Position numbers and translations under genes: made by a program. The notes beneath the pieces were generated by a model that was given only the letters and a program-made list of their open reading frames with translations, did not search any database and was not told the DNA's origin. Of a DNA stretch of 64,000 nt, positions 55,417 to 63,930 are shown piece after piece; within the stretch, counting starts at the first letter, position 1; every line of letters starts with the position of its first letter. The DNA comes from Eubacteriales bacterium (lineage in GTDB: Bacteria; Bacillota; Clostridia; Lachnospirales; Lachnospiraceae), in the NCBI GenBank assembly GCA_030536855.1, contig JAUNPK010000006.1, positions 30,974-94,973 of the forward strand. The letters are read 5' to 3'.

Positions 55417-56271
55417 ATGAATAATACACAAATATATGTGGTTACCCACAAAGAGTTCGATGATTCTCATCTGGGTAAGGGATATAATGTTATTACTGTT
55501 GGTGGTAAATCACTAGGTAATGCTTCCTGGAAATCTGATAATACAGGAGAGAATGTATCTGATATGAATCCATACTACTGTGAATTAACTGCACAGTATT
55601 GGATGTGGAAGAATCTTCCAAGAGAAGTGGAAAATGTAGGACTTGTTCATTATAGAAGATATTTTATGAATTACCACAGCAATTCTTCAAATTGTTGGGA
55701 TGACATTCTTACAGTTTCAGATGCAGAAAATATTCTTAAGAAATATGATATTATCGTTCCAATTAGGAGTTTTAAAAACCCTAGGAGTTCAATTCTTTAT
55801 AGAAACCTTCCGGATAGTGAACAGGATGTAAATTGGCTTATTATACAAGATATTATTAATAAGCATTTTCCAAAAGAAGCAAAGGCTTTTAATAAGGTTA
55901 TCTATGGTAAAACTCAGATATGGTGTAATATGTTAATCGCAAAAAGACATATATTTGATCAGTATACGGAATGGATTTTTAATGTATTAAAATATTATGA
56001 TGATGCAATTGCTGCTTCAGGAGAAGAAAGAATTCCAAGAGTAGATGGATATTTATCGGAATTATTGATTCTTGTATGGATTACAGCTCATATTTCGGAT
56101 GGTAAAGTGTATTATTGTCCAATGGAAAATATAGAGGATGTTTCTAATTTGCCATATGATAAGGGCGGGATTATAAGAATTAGAAGGGGCTTACGTGCAA
56201 AGTATAAAAAGGGATATGTTATGTACAGAAATATACGTACTAGGTTACATATCATACTTCATAAGATATAA
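55417..56271 (+). CDS. DUF4422 family capsule protein, probable glycosyltransferase
   Basis: A 284-residue protein with the DUF4422 pattern: IYVVTHKEF at the start, VSDMNPYYCELTAQYWMWKN, VGLVHYRRYF, DIIVPIRSF and QIWCNMLIAKRHIFDQYTEW, ending with YLSELLILVWITAH. Members occur in capsule loci and are regarded as glycosyltransferases, some acting as galactofuranosyl-type enzymes. ATG 55417 is supported by GGAG six bases upstream. Donor and acceptor are unknown. Confidence 0.87.
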   Translation: MNNTQIYVVTHKEFDDSHLGKGYNVITVGGKSLGNASWKSDNTGENVSDMNPYYCELTAQYWMWKNLPREVENVGLVHYRRYFMNYHSNSSNCWDDILTVSDAENILKKYDIIVPIRSFKNPRSSILYRNLPDSEQDVNWLIIQDIINKHFPKEAKAFNKVIYGKTQIWCNMLIAKRHIFDQYTEWIFNVLKYYDDAIAASGEERIPRVDGYLSELLILVWITAHISDGKVYYCPMENIEDVSNLPYDKGGIIRIRRGLRAKYKKGYVMYRNIRTRLHIILHKI

Positions 56272-56302
56272 CTATTTATTACGTGAAATAGAGGGATATT
56301 AT

Positions 56303-57133
56303 ATGAGTGAGAGTTTGGCATATATAATTTTAAATTATAAAACATGGGAAGACACTATTGCAGAGATTAATAACATTATTGATGTTTTTAAAGCTAAGCC
56401 TTCGCAGATAATTGTTGTTGATAACTGCTCTCCTAATGAGTCTGCAATTAAACTAGAGGAGTATGCTAATGCTACGAATATAATATTTCTAAAATCAAAC
56501 ACGAATAGAGGATATGCTGCTGGAAATAATATTGGACTTAGATATGCTTGGAATGAGGGATTTAAGTATGCATGGATTCTAAATAATGATGTTGTTATTG
56601 AGGATTCACAACTAAAGGAAAAGATGATTTCTGTTTTTGAAAAAGATCACAGTGTTGCTATCGTTAATCCGGATATCTATTTGCCAGGTGGACATATGTG
56701 TAACAGAGAATCGTTCAGACCAAATCTATGGGATTTAACATTCGGATTGATAGGCTACAAGAAAAAGGGTAGAGCAGTTAAGGATCTTGGAGGGTATGGA
56801 TATGTATATAGACCTCAGGGATGCTGTATGATGGTTGATTTGAAAAAGTTACATGAAGTGGATTACATGGACGAGAAAACGTTTCTATATTCAGAGGAGC
56901 CTATTCTTGCGGAGCGTCTTATAAAAAAAAATTACCGATGTGCTTTGTGTATAGGAGTAAGTATATTACATAATCATTCAGTAACGGTTGCTTCTTCAAT
57001 TGAGAAAAGGAAGGTAAGAGCTATTATGCAAGATAGTTTCAGATATTATCTGAAGGAATACAGAGGCTATAGAGGAATATCTTTATGGATAGCTCTTCTT
57101 TTTAACAGAATTAAATGGATTCTTTTAGGTTAA
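56303..57133 (+). CDS. GT2 family glycosyltransferase (rhamnosyltransferase-like)
   Basis: A 276-residue GT2 enzyme with AYIILNYKTWEDTIAEI, IIVVDNCSPNES, NTNRGYAAGNNIGLRYA, AWILNNDVVIED (NND as the DxD equivalent), RPQGCCMMVDLKKL and FLYSEEPILAERL. It is close in type to the gene at 50268, so the two may add similar sugars. ATG 56303 follows GAGGG by seven bases; 36 upstream in-frame codons overlap the DUF4422 gene and lack a site. Confidence 0.9.
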   Translation: MSESLAYIILNYKTWEDTIAEINNIIDVFKAKPSQIIVVDNCSPNESAIKLEEYANATNIIFLKSNTNRGYAAGNNIGLRYAWNEGFKYAWILNNDVVIEDSQLKEKMISVFEKDHSVAIVNPDIYLPGGHMCNRESFRPNLWDLTFGLIGYKKKGRAVKDLGGYGYVYRPQGCCMMVDLKKLHEVDYMDEKTFLYSEEPILAERLIKKNYRCALCIGVSILHNHSVTVASSIEKRKVRAIMQDSFRYYLKEYRGYRGISLWIALLFNRIKWILLG

Positions 57134-57146
57134 TAGGAGGTCATTA

Positions 57147-58469
57147 GTGAAGACTATTATTATGGCAGGGGGAAAAGGAACCAGAATATCAGAGCTTTTT
57201 CCTGATATACCAAAACCTTTAATTCCAATTGACGGCATACCAGTTCTTGAGAGAGAAATCAATTCATTGGTAGCGCAAGGGTTTAAAGATATTATTTTGA
57301 CAGTTTCTCATCTGCATGAAAAGATAGAGAACTATTTTGGAGATGGAAGCAGATTTGGCGCTAGTATTCAATATTATGTAGAAGAAACTCCTCTTGGTAA
57401 TGCAGGTGCTTTATTTAAACTTAAAGATAGTCTGGGACATGATCCGTTTCTTCTCTTAAACGCAGATGCTGTGTTTGATGTAGATTTTAATAGAATGGTT
57501 GATTTTCATAAAATGCATGGTGGATTAGTGACCTTATTCACTCACCCTAATTCTCATCCTTATGATTCAGGATTAATTGTTGCGTCTTCTGATGGAAGTG
57601 TGGAGAGTTGGCTGACTAAGGAGGATAAGAGACCGGAATTTTACAATAATAGGGTTAATGCAGGGCTTCATATTATTGATCCTAAAGTTCTGGAAAGTGT
57701 TGATGGAAGTAAAGTTGGGGAATTTGATGAATCAACAGGGAAGATAAGAAAAATCGATCTTGATAGACAATTGTTGAAACCTTTATGCGGTTCAGGAATG
57801 ATGTATTGCTATGATTCTCCTGAGTATGTTAAAGATATGGGAACTCCTGAAAGATACAATGCAGTAGTTGAAGACTATAAGAATGGTCTTGTTGAGGGAA
57901 AAAATCTAAAAAGAAAGCAAAAGGCTATTTTTTTAGATAGAGATGGCACAATAAACAGATACGTAGGATTTTTAAGAAATATAGATGATTTTCAGTTAAT
58001 CAATAATGTTGCTGATTCAATTAAAAAGATTAACAATAGCGGATATCTTGCGGTAGTAGTTACTAATCAGCCTGTAATTGCAAGAGGAGAGATTACGTAT
58101 GAAGAATTAGATATGATTCATAAAAAACTGGAAACACTACTTGGATTAGAAGGTGCATATATAGATGGATTGTATTTTTGCCCACATCATCCTCATAAAG
58201 GTTATGAAGGAGAAATACCGGAACTCAAGATTGAGTGTGATTGTAGGAAACCTAAGCCGGGGATGCTTTTTAAGGCGGCTATGGATTTTAACATTAATTT
58301 ATCAGAGTCTTATATGATAGGTGATGGAGAGAATGATGTTAAGGCTGGTTTAGCTGCGGGCTGTAAGTCCATACTTATAAATGGAGAAGGAACCGATAGC
58401 AAGACGGAAGATTACGGACAATATGATACTGTTCAGAGTTTAGGTGCATTCGTTGAAAAGTATTTGTAA
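57147..58469 (+). CDS. Fused heptose-1-phosphate guanylyltransferase and heptose-1,7-bisphosphate phosphatase
   Basis: A 440-residue two-domain protein. Residues 1-240 are an HddC-like nucleotidyltransferase with IIMAGGKGTRI (5-14), PDIPKPLIPI, LLLNADAVFDVD and NAGLHIID. From about 258 a GmhB-like HAD phosphatase follows, with FLDRDGTINRY (Asp264, Asp266), VTNQPVIARG, a zinc loop (Cys345, His347, Cys364, Cys366) and MIGDGENDVKAG. Together they turn heptose 1,7-bisphosphate into the 1-phosphate and then GDP-heptose. With HddA and GmhA the pathway is complete. GTG start with AGGAGG. It ends the long operon just before a new promoter. Confidence 0.93.
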   Translation: MKTIIMAGGKGTRISELFPDIPKPLIPIDGIPVLEREINSLVAQGFKDIILTVSHLHEKIENYFGDGSRFGASIQYYVEETPLGNAGALFKLKDSLGHDPFLLLNADAVFDVDFNRMVDFHKMHGGLVTLFTHPNSHPYDSGLIVASSDGSVESWLTKEDKRPEFYNNRVNAGLHIIDPKVLESVDGSKVGEFDESTGKIRKIDLDRQLLKPLCGSGMMYCYDSPEYVKDMGTPERYNAVVEDYKNGLVEGKNLKRKQKAIFLDRDGTINRYVGFLRNIDDFQLINNVADSIKKINNSGYLAVVVTNQPVIARGEITYEELDMIHKKLETLLGLEGAYIDGLYFCPHHPHKGYEGEIPELKIECDCRKPKPGMLFKAAMDFNINLSESYMIGDGENDVKAGLAAGCKSILINGEGTDSKTEDYGQYDTVQSLGAFVEKYL

Positions 58470-58482
58470 AAAGTGTTATAAT
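58453..58482 (+). promoter_or_regulatory. Strong predicted promoter for the LCP-DUF4012 pair
   Basis: TTGAAA (58453-58458) and TATAAT (58477-58482) with 18 bases between, and a TG one base before the -10 (extended -10). The -35 lies inside the 3' end of the upstream gene. A transcript would start near 58489, about 42 bases before the ATG. Confidence 0.75.
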
Positions 58483-58530
58483 AGCGATTTAGAAGCTTGA
58501 TATCTTTGTTGATGTTAATGAAGGTGAGTT

Positions 58531-60114
58531 ATGAATAAGAAAAGTAATACGAAAAATAATACAGGAAGTAAAGTGAAAAGCAATACAGGAAGTAGTGTCG
58601 GAAGCAAGGCGAAAAACAATACTAAAGGTAAAGTGTCGAGAAATAAAAAAAACAAGGAAAATCAAGTGTTGGCATTAACCGGCATGGGGCTTATGGCTGT
58701 ACAATTCATAATATCAATTATTTTCATGGCAGTACTTCATTATGTTGATATGGTTCCGTTGAAATATAAGTTTTTAGTGGGACTGGTTCTTATACTTTGC
58801 GTGGTTTTAGGATTGATTGCACAGAGATGGAAAATTCCGGGTATTATAACCAAGGTTCTCTCTTTATTTATGAGCGTAATTCTTATACTGGGTATTGTTT
58901 ATATTGGTTATACTCGAGGTGCAATAGAGCGGATTATGGGAAATAATTCTAAGACAGTTGATATAGCGGTATATGTCCGCAATGATGATCCGGCAAAGGA
59001 ATTACAAGATATTAACGGTTACTCATGCGGAAAACTGGCTACAGTAGATGCAGATAACACCGATTTGATGACAGATTATATTGACTCATCAACAAATATA
59101 AAGTTGGATTATATAGATTATAACTCCATTATTGAAATGGTGGATGCACTTCTTTCAGGGAAGGTAAAATGTATAATTTTGAATACAGCCTATCTGGGAA
59201 TATTTGAAGAGATGGATGGGTATACGGAAGTACCAAGCAAAATAAGAGCTGTATTTACAAAAACATTTGAATCCAAACTTGAAGATAGTAATGCTGAAGA
59301 AAACTATCTTCAGAGTGATGATGTTATATGTATATATGTCAGCGGTATAGATACAACAGGCCCTGTAAGCACTGTAAGCAGAAGCGATGTTAACATATTA
59401 TTGTTTATTAATACAAATACACATCAGATTCTTATGATTAACACGCCTAGAGATTATTATGTGCCTCTGAGTATTTCAAGTGGAGCAAGAGACAAGCTTA
59501 CACATGCCGGAATATATGGAATTGATGTCTCAAAGAAAACTCTTGAGATGTTATATGGAGCAAATGTAGATTATTATTTTAAATTGAACTTTACAGGATG
59601 CGTTAATATTATTAATGAACTTGGTGGAGTTGATGTGTATTCAGAATATGATTTCTCTACTCAGCAAACATGGGGTTATCATTTTAACCGGGGCTATAAT
59701 CATGTTGATGGGGAAGGTGCGTTGGCATTTGCCAGAGAACGATATGCATTTACTGAAGGTGATAGACAGCGCGGAAAAAATCAGATGGCAATTATTAAGG
59801 CTGTTATAGAAAAGATGACCTCATCAACAAGTATGTTAACTAATTACACAAACATACTTAATGCGATTGCAAAGAGTATGGCAACAGATATGCCTTATGA
59901 AAAAATTGGAGATTTGGTTAAAATGCAGCTTAATAGTATGCCGTCGTGGGATGTGCAGACATACAGTGTTGATGGTACCGGTGAAAGAAGAACAACATTT
60001 TCAATGTCATCAAGCCAGTTGTTGTATGTTATGATTCCTAACGAATCTACAGTTAATCAGGCAAAAGAATATATTTCACAGATGTACAGAAATGAAAGAA
60101 TTTCAGTTAATTAA
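58531..60114 (+). CDS. LytR-CpsA-Psr (LCP) family phosphotransferase
   Basis: Likely attaches a lipid-linked glycan to peptidoglycan on the outer face of the membrane. The 527-residue protein starts with a repetitive Lys/Asn/Ser/Gly tail (about 45 residues), then three membrane segments (about 48-130), an accessory domain (about 140-265) and the LCP domain (about 268-445) with YVSGIDTTG, RSDVNILLF, MINTPRDYYVP, DKLTHAGIYG, FNRGYNHVDGEGALAFARER and GDRQRGKNQ, which carry the conserved Arg and Asp residues. It has its own promoter and is paired with a DUF4012 gene. Confidence 0.94.
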   Translation: MNKKSNTKNNTGSKVKSNTGSSVGSKAKNNTKGKVSRNKKNKENQVLALTGMGLMAVQFIISIIFMAVLHYVDMVPLKYKFLVGLVLILCVVLGLIAQRWKIPGIITKVLSLFMSVILILGIVYIGYTRGAIERIMGNNSKTVDIAVYVRNDDPAKELQDINGYSCGKLATVDADNTDLMTDYIDSSTNIKLDYIDYNSIIEMVDALLSGKVKCIILNTAYLGIFEEMDGYTEVPSKIRAVFTKTFESKLEDSNAEENYLQSDDVICIYVSGIDTTGPVSTVSRSDVNILLFINTNTHQILMINTPRDYYVPLSISSGARDKLTHAGIYGIDVSKKTLEMLYGANVDYYFKLNFTGCVNIINELGGVDVYSEYDFSTQQTWGYHFNRGYNHVDGEGALAFARERYAFTEGDRQRGKNQMAIIKAVIEKMTSSTSMLTNYTNILNAIAKSMATDMPYEKIGDLVKMQLNSMPSWDVQTYSVDGTGERRTTFSMSSSQLLYVMIPNESTVNQAKEYISQMYRNERISVN

Positions 60115-60149
60115 TAATGTAATATAACTACAAAAGTCAGGTAAGTGCG

Positions 60150-61925
60150 ATGAATTTTAATGAAGAACTTAATCGAATTAAATACAAAAATAACCATTCA
60201 AGAAATGTTTTGATTGCGGAAATTGCATCATTTATTCTTGTGATAGCAGTTATATTCGGAATTAGAGTAACATTTGATGCCTTAGATATGGTTGGGGATG
60301 CACTGCAGCTTAAGACAGAGCTTCGGGGGCTTGTTTCTTGTATTAAAGAGAAAGACTATGCCGGAGCAGAGGCAGCCAGACAGAATATTGATGTGATAAC
60401 GGATGAGCTTAATTCAACATTGGACGAACCGATGATGAAAATGACAACCAAGATACCGGTTGCAGGTAAGTATGTTAGTTCTTTACATGATGTTGTAGAT
60501 ATGGTAGATATTACTTCTCAAAATATTATTAAACCGGCTATTTTGGTATTAGAGCAATATCCAATGTCTGACCTGAAGGTAGATGATGGATTTAACGTTA
60601 ACGTTGTAAGTGCATATATTCATTTGTTGGAGGATATAACTCCTCAGGTTGAAGAATTGTCAGCTAAGCTTGACGGATTGAATATTCCTATGGGTGACAG
60701 TGGTAAAATTGCAGAATATATTGACAAATTTACACCAATTCTTGAAGCTTATAAGGATGCAGAACCATATTTTCCGTTGTTAACATCATTTCTTGGAGAA
60801 GGCAGTGACAGGACTTATCTGTTGGCGGCACAGAATTCAGCGGAAATCAGGGCTTCGGGAGGATTTCCGGGCTCAATCGGAACGATACAGATTCGTGATG
60901 GGGTTTTAAGGATAGGTGATTTTGAAAGCGTTTACAATGTGCTATCCTATAATACACCGCCGGGGGGCAATGTTACCGACCAAGAGGATGAATTGTTTGG
61001 GTTCTGGATGAATTATCCAAGAGATGCCTGCTATAACCCTGATTTTGAGAGGGTTGCATATATATGGGCATTGGCCTATGAAAGAAATACCGGTGAACCT
61101 GTTGATGGAGTTGTCTCATTAACGCCTATGATTATTCAGGATTTGCTGGGATACATCGGAAGTATAACCTTGTCTGACGGAACAGAGTTAAATGGAGATA
61201 ATGCTACGAGAGTACTTCAGAATGAGTTGTATTTTAAGTATATGAGTGAAGGGAATGAGACATCAGCATCATCAGATATGGCAGATGCTTTATTTGCAGA
61301 GACAGCAAAGGTAACAATGAGTATGTTGGTGTCAGATTTTAGTTTGGGAAGACTTAAGGATTATTTTAACATTTTCCTGGAAGGTGCGGAAAATCGTACC
61401 ATAATGATGTGGATGGCTGATGAAGAGGAGCAGGAGTATGCCCGTATAGCAGGATGCGCAGGAGGCTTAAACTCCGATGAGAATAATCCTAAGACTGGGG
61501 TGTATTTTAGTTGTTCAGTTCCTAGTAAATTAGGATGGTATCTTAATATGGATACCAATATAAGTGAGCCGACATTAAATGATGACGGAACAAGGACTTA
61601 TGATGTTACGGTATCTTTAAGTAATGCAATAGATAATTATGCTATCAGGAATGGTGGGGGATATATTCTCGGAAATTACAATGGTGCTATTAAAGGATTT
61701 ATTCATCTCTTTGCGCCTGCCGGAGGTACTGTAAGTGATTTTAAAGCCAGCAACGGATTACATCTTTACAGGGATGAGTATGAAGGTCTTGAACTGGGAT
61801 ACAGCCTGGGAGTCATGGTATATCCTGATTCAAATATTACGATTACATACAAGGTTACAACGGCACAGGGAGTTACAACTCCGCTGGGTGTAAGCTCCAC
61901 ACCTACATTGCAGGGATATAGATAA
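60150..61925 (+). CDS. DUF4012 extracytoplasmic protein
   Basis: A 591-residue protein with one membrane segment near residues 22-44 and a large outer part. The centre shows the DUF4012 pattern: LLAAQNSAEIRASGGFPGSIGTI (around 226-248), DGVLRIGDFESVYN, NYPRDACYNPDFERVAYIWA and GVVSLTPMIIQDLLGYIG. The C-terminal part (about 450-591) is beta-rich. The family is found next to polysaccharide genes in Gram-positive bacteria; its reaction is unknown. Some residues resemble the acidic and Arg sites of LCP-like phosphotransferases, so a related role at the cell wall is possible. A strong terminator follows. Confidence 0.9.
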   Translation: MNFNEELNRIKYKNNHSRNVLIAEIASFILVIAVIFGIRVTFDALDMVGDALQLKTELRGLVSCIKEKDYAGAEAARQNIDVITDELNSTLDEPMMKMTTKIPVAGKYVSSLHDVVDMVDITSQNIIKPAILVLEQYPMSDLKVDDGFNVNVVSAYIHLLEDITPQVEELSAKLDGLNIPMGDSGKIAEYIDKFTPILEAYKDAEPYFPLLTSFLGEGSDRTYLLAAQNSAEIRASGGFPGSIGTIQIRDGVLRIGDFESVYNVLSYNTPPGGNVTDQEDELFGFWMNYPRDACYNPDFERVAYIWALAYERNTGEPVDGVVSLTPMIIQDLLGYIGSITLSDGTELNGDNATRVLQNELYFKYMSEGNETSASSDMADALFAETAKVTMSMLVSDFSLGRLKDYFNIFLEGAENRTIMMWMADEEEQEYARIAGCAGGLNSDENNPKTGVYFSCSVPSKLGWYLNMDTNISEPTLNDDGTRTYDVTVSLSNAIDNYAIRNGGGYILGNYNGAIKGFIHLFAPAGGTVSDFKASNGLHLYRDEYEGLELGYSLGVMVYPDSNITITYKVTTAQGVTTPLGVSSTPTLQGYR

Positions 61926-62038
61926 GGGATAATCTTTGGTAAAATGCTCTTTAGTAAGATACTCTAGGTAAGGGATTATTAGACAGAGGCTTCTTACCGT
62001 TGGAAAATTATAAGAAAAACATATTGTATTTATGGTAT

Positions 62039-62107
62039 AGGACATGCAGGGAAATGTGCTCAAGTCTAAATAGGATTGAGGCGTTTTCCCGAGTGTCCTG
62101 TTTTTTT
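62039..62107 (+). terminator. Strong intrinsic terminator at the end of the polysaccharide locus
   Basis: A long interrupted hairpin: AGGACA (62039-62044) pairs with TGTCCT (62094-62099), GGGAAA with TTTCCC, and CTCAA with TTGAG around a loop, followed by T7. It marks the end of the LCP-DUF4012 transcript. The 110 bases before it show no gene. Confidence 0.88.
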
Positions 62108-62127
62108 GTTGGAATAATGCAGATGTA

Positions 62128-62155
62128 TTGTAATGTTTTTGATTGATGATAGAAT
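62128..62155 (+). promoter_or_regulatory. Possible promoter before the GT51-like gene
   Basis: TTGTAA (62128-62133) and TAGAAT (62150-62155) with 16 bases between, and a TG before the -10. It lies just after a strong terminator and about 54 bases before the TTG start, where a promoter is needed. Match to consensus is moderate. Confidence 0.45.
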
Positions 62156-62208
62156 TAAGCTGAAAGTAAGATTTGCTTGGTTTTTAATAATAAGGGGATG
62201 ATTTTGAT

Positions 62209-63405
62209 TTGGAAGATTTTTTTGGGGACAATATTGTTGTGATTTTTCTTTTCTTTCTGATAAGCGTGTTGAATTATTCAGAAATTAAGCTGTTAGAACA
62301 GAGGATTTCTGTTGTTTATGCAGTAATTATAATATTAAAAGGACTTAATGTGATTAGCATAGGAATGGCCGTGTTTTTTGTGCTCATTACATTGTTTATA
62401 TATATCGAAATTCTGACAGATGACAAGATGAAGCTAAAACTAGTTACAAATGTTTTTTTCAAAGTTATAGATTGTATATATCAGTCTGTGTTTAGGTTTC
62501 ATTTCCTTGAAATGTGCATAGTATTAGAACTGCTTCAGCTTTCGTACAATTTTCAGTATTATTCTATTGTCAGGGTATTTTACATATGTTTGTCTGTGCT
62601 TATGGCAGTGATAACATTAAATAAAGTGTTGAGTGAAGATATGGAGATAGCTGATTTTACAGAGTTGTATCGTAAGGTTGAAGAGTACCCGATCTATAGC
62701 GTTATGTATGATAATGAAACATTTGTTAATGCAAGAAATATACTTGTGCATCTGGAGGATAAAAATTTTTACACAAGGAAAGGTTATACAGTTTTTTCTT
62801 ATAGTTCTGCAAAAAGTATAGTTGACAGAAAGGTAAAGGAAAGTGATGGGAAAACTTCAAGAATATCAGTGTTCTGTGGAATGTTAAAAATGCTTATATA
62901 TAATATGCGTACACATAACAGAGGATATTCGACAATAGCATCCCAGTTGCTAAGGTCAATGGCTATTAAGAGGGGATATAGCTATAATTGGAACCGTAAA
63001 ATATATGAGTTCTGTTATACATATTTGTTTTTTTCAAGTCTTGAAAATTATATGAAGCGGAATCATACAGATAAACTGGAGCATTTTAGGGATTATATCA
63101 TATATTTGTATTTCCATTATGTTAATACGTTTTTAGGACCGGATGATTTACGTTTTACAAAATTTTTAAATGCGTTTGATATGGCACATGATAAAAAGAA
63201 CAGTAAAGATATATATGACCTTACCAATGAAGGTGTATTAGTAGCTTGCTGGGGACTCAGCAAAAAGACAAAAAGGATTATTAATGCAAAGAATGCAGAA
63301 CAGTTTATACCGTATATTGATGGTGTAAAATTTGACTGTGATTTAATTAAGGAGATGTTAGGACATCTTGATAAGCCATTCTATGATGGACAGTATTTAA
63401 AATAA
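62209..63405 (+). CDS. Membrane protein with a divergent GT51 (peptidoglycan transglycosylase)-like domain
   Basis: A 398-residue protein. Residues 1-140 have four or five membrane segments, unlike the single anchor of ordinary penicillin-binding proteins. The rest resembles a GT51 transglycosylase: HLEDKNFYTRKGYTVFSYSS (Glu183-Asp184 at the place of the catalytic ED-x-x-F motif), RGYSTIASQLLRSM (238-251, like GxSTITQQL), NRKIYEFCYTYL (RKxxE) and a later YLYFHYVNTFLGPD. No transpeptidase domain follows. The start is TTG with AAGGGG upstream; no ATG gives the full protein. It may be a glycan polymerase using lipid-linked units, with peptidoglycan or another polymer as product. Confidence 0.65.
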   Translation: MEDFFGDNIVVIFLFFLISVLNYSEIKLLEQRISVVYAVIIILKGLNVISIGMAVFFVLITLFIYIEILTDDKMKLKLVTNVFFKVIDCIYQSVFRFHFLEMCIVLELLQLSYNFQYYSIVRVFYICLSVLMAVITLNKVLSEDMEIADFTELYRKVEEYPIYSVMYDNETFVNARNILVHLEDKNFYTRKGYTVFSYSSAKSIVDRKVKESDGKTSRISVFCGMLKMLIYNMRTHNRGYSTIASQLLRSMAIKRGYSYNWNRKIYEFCYTYLFFSSLENYMKRNHTDKLEHFRDYIIYLYFHYVNTFLGPDDLRFTKFLNAFDMAHDKKNSKDIYDLTNEGVLVACWGLSKKTKRIINAKNAEQFIPYIDGVKFDCDLIKEMLGHLDKPFYDGQYLK

Positions 63406-63687
63406 CCAGTCTTTAAGAAGCGGATGAAAATATATCAAGCTCTAGAATTCGTTAATTTAAGATATCGTAAGATATCTAAAAAAGATTATAACTACTAAAA
63501 CTTTTTGATAGGGGAACTTTATATGAAAGCACGTCATTAGTTTTAAATTGTCTGTTCTTAATCATTTTCTATTGCAATTTATAAGTATGCATTATATACT
63601 ATTAGTATATAAATAACGCAATAAAGAGTAGCATACACAGCATACTTTCGTCATTCCCTAATCATCTTATATTAACTTTAGTATTTT
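63406..63687. other. A+T-rich spacer, no gene seen
   Basis: About 280 bases without a supportable gene. There is a small AGATATC/GATATCT inverted repeat near 63460-63480, and a five-codon frame after GGGGAAC at about 63523 (MKARH-stop), which looks like a decayed gene start. Nothing else was recognised. Confidence 0.5.
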
Positions 63688-63896
63688 AGGTGTTTGCGAA
63701 ACTCCTTTTTGATGCTGAACAGTTGTGCAATTATACTATGTTGCAAGCTAGGTGTTTTGCTGCCACCGGTGCTTAGCGGCTGTATTTTAGCCGTTTATGC
63801 ACCGCTGTGAGCAGCAAGCAGCGAGAGCGTGCCTAGCGGTAACATAGTATAATTGCACAACGTACAGTATTAAATCACAGAGTTTCGCAATTACCT
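63688..63896. repeat. 209-bp near-perfect palindromic element
   Basis: The whole segment folds back on itself. Outer arms 63688-63704 and 63880-63896 match at 15 of 17 positions, and arms 63722-63742 and 63841-63861 are an exact 21-bp inverted repeat. Inside, GCTAGG/CCTAGC and GCTGC..CGGTGC/GCACCG..GCAGC continue the stem to a CGGCT/AGCCG tip hairpin near 63777-63793. The centre is G+C-rich in A+T-rich surroundings. It looks like a miniature mobile palindrome or a structured RNA. It lies just upstream of an Rpn-type gene. Confidence 0.8.
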
Positions 63897-63930
63897 GTTA
63901 TTTGCAAGGAAAAAGGAGGAAATTTGCCTA

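Noticed and set aside
54827-55429. A 200-codon minus-strand open frame inside the second flippase gene
   Set aside because: It is antisense to a clear Wzx gene; the translation is Ile/Ala/Asn-rich with no motif and no start signal.
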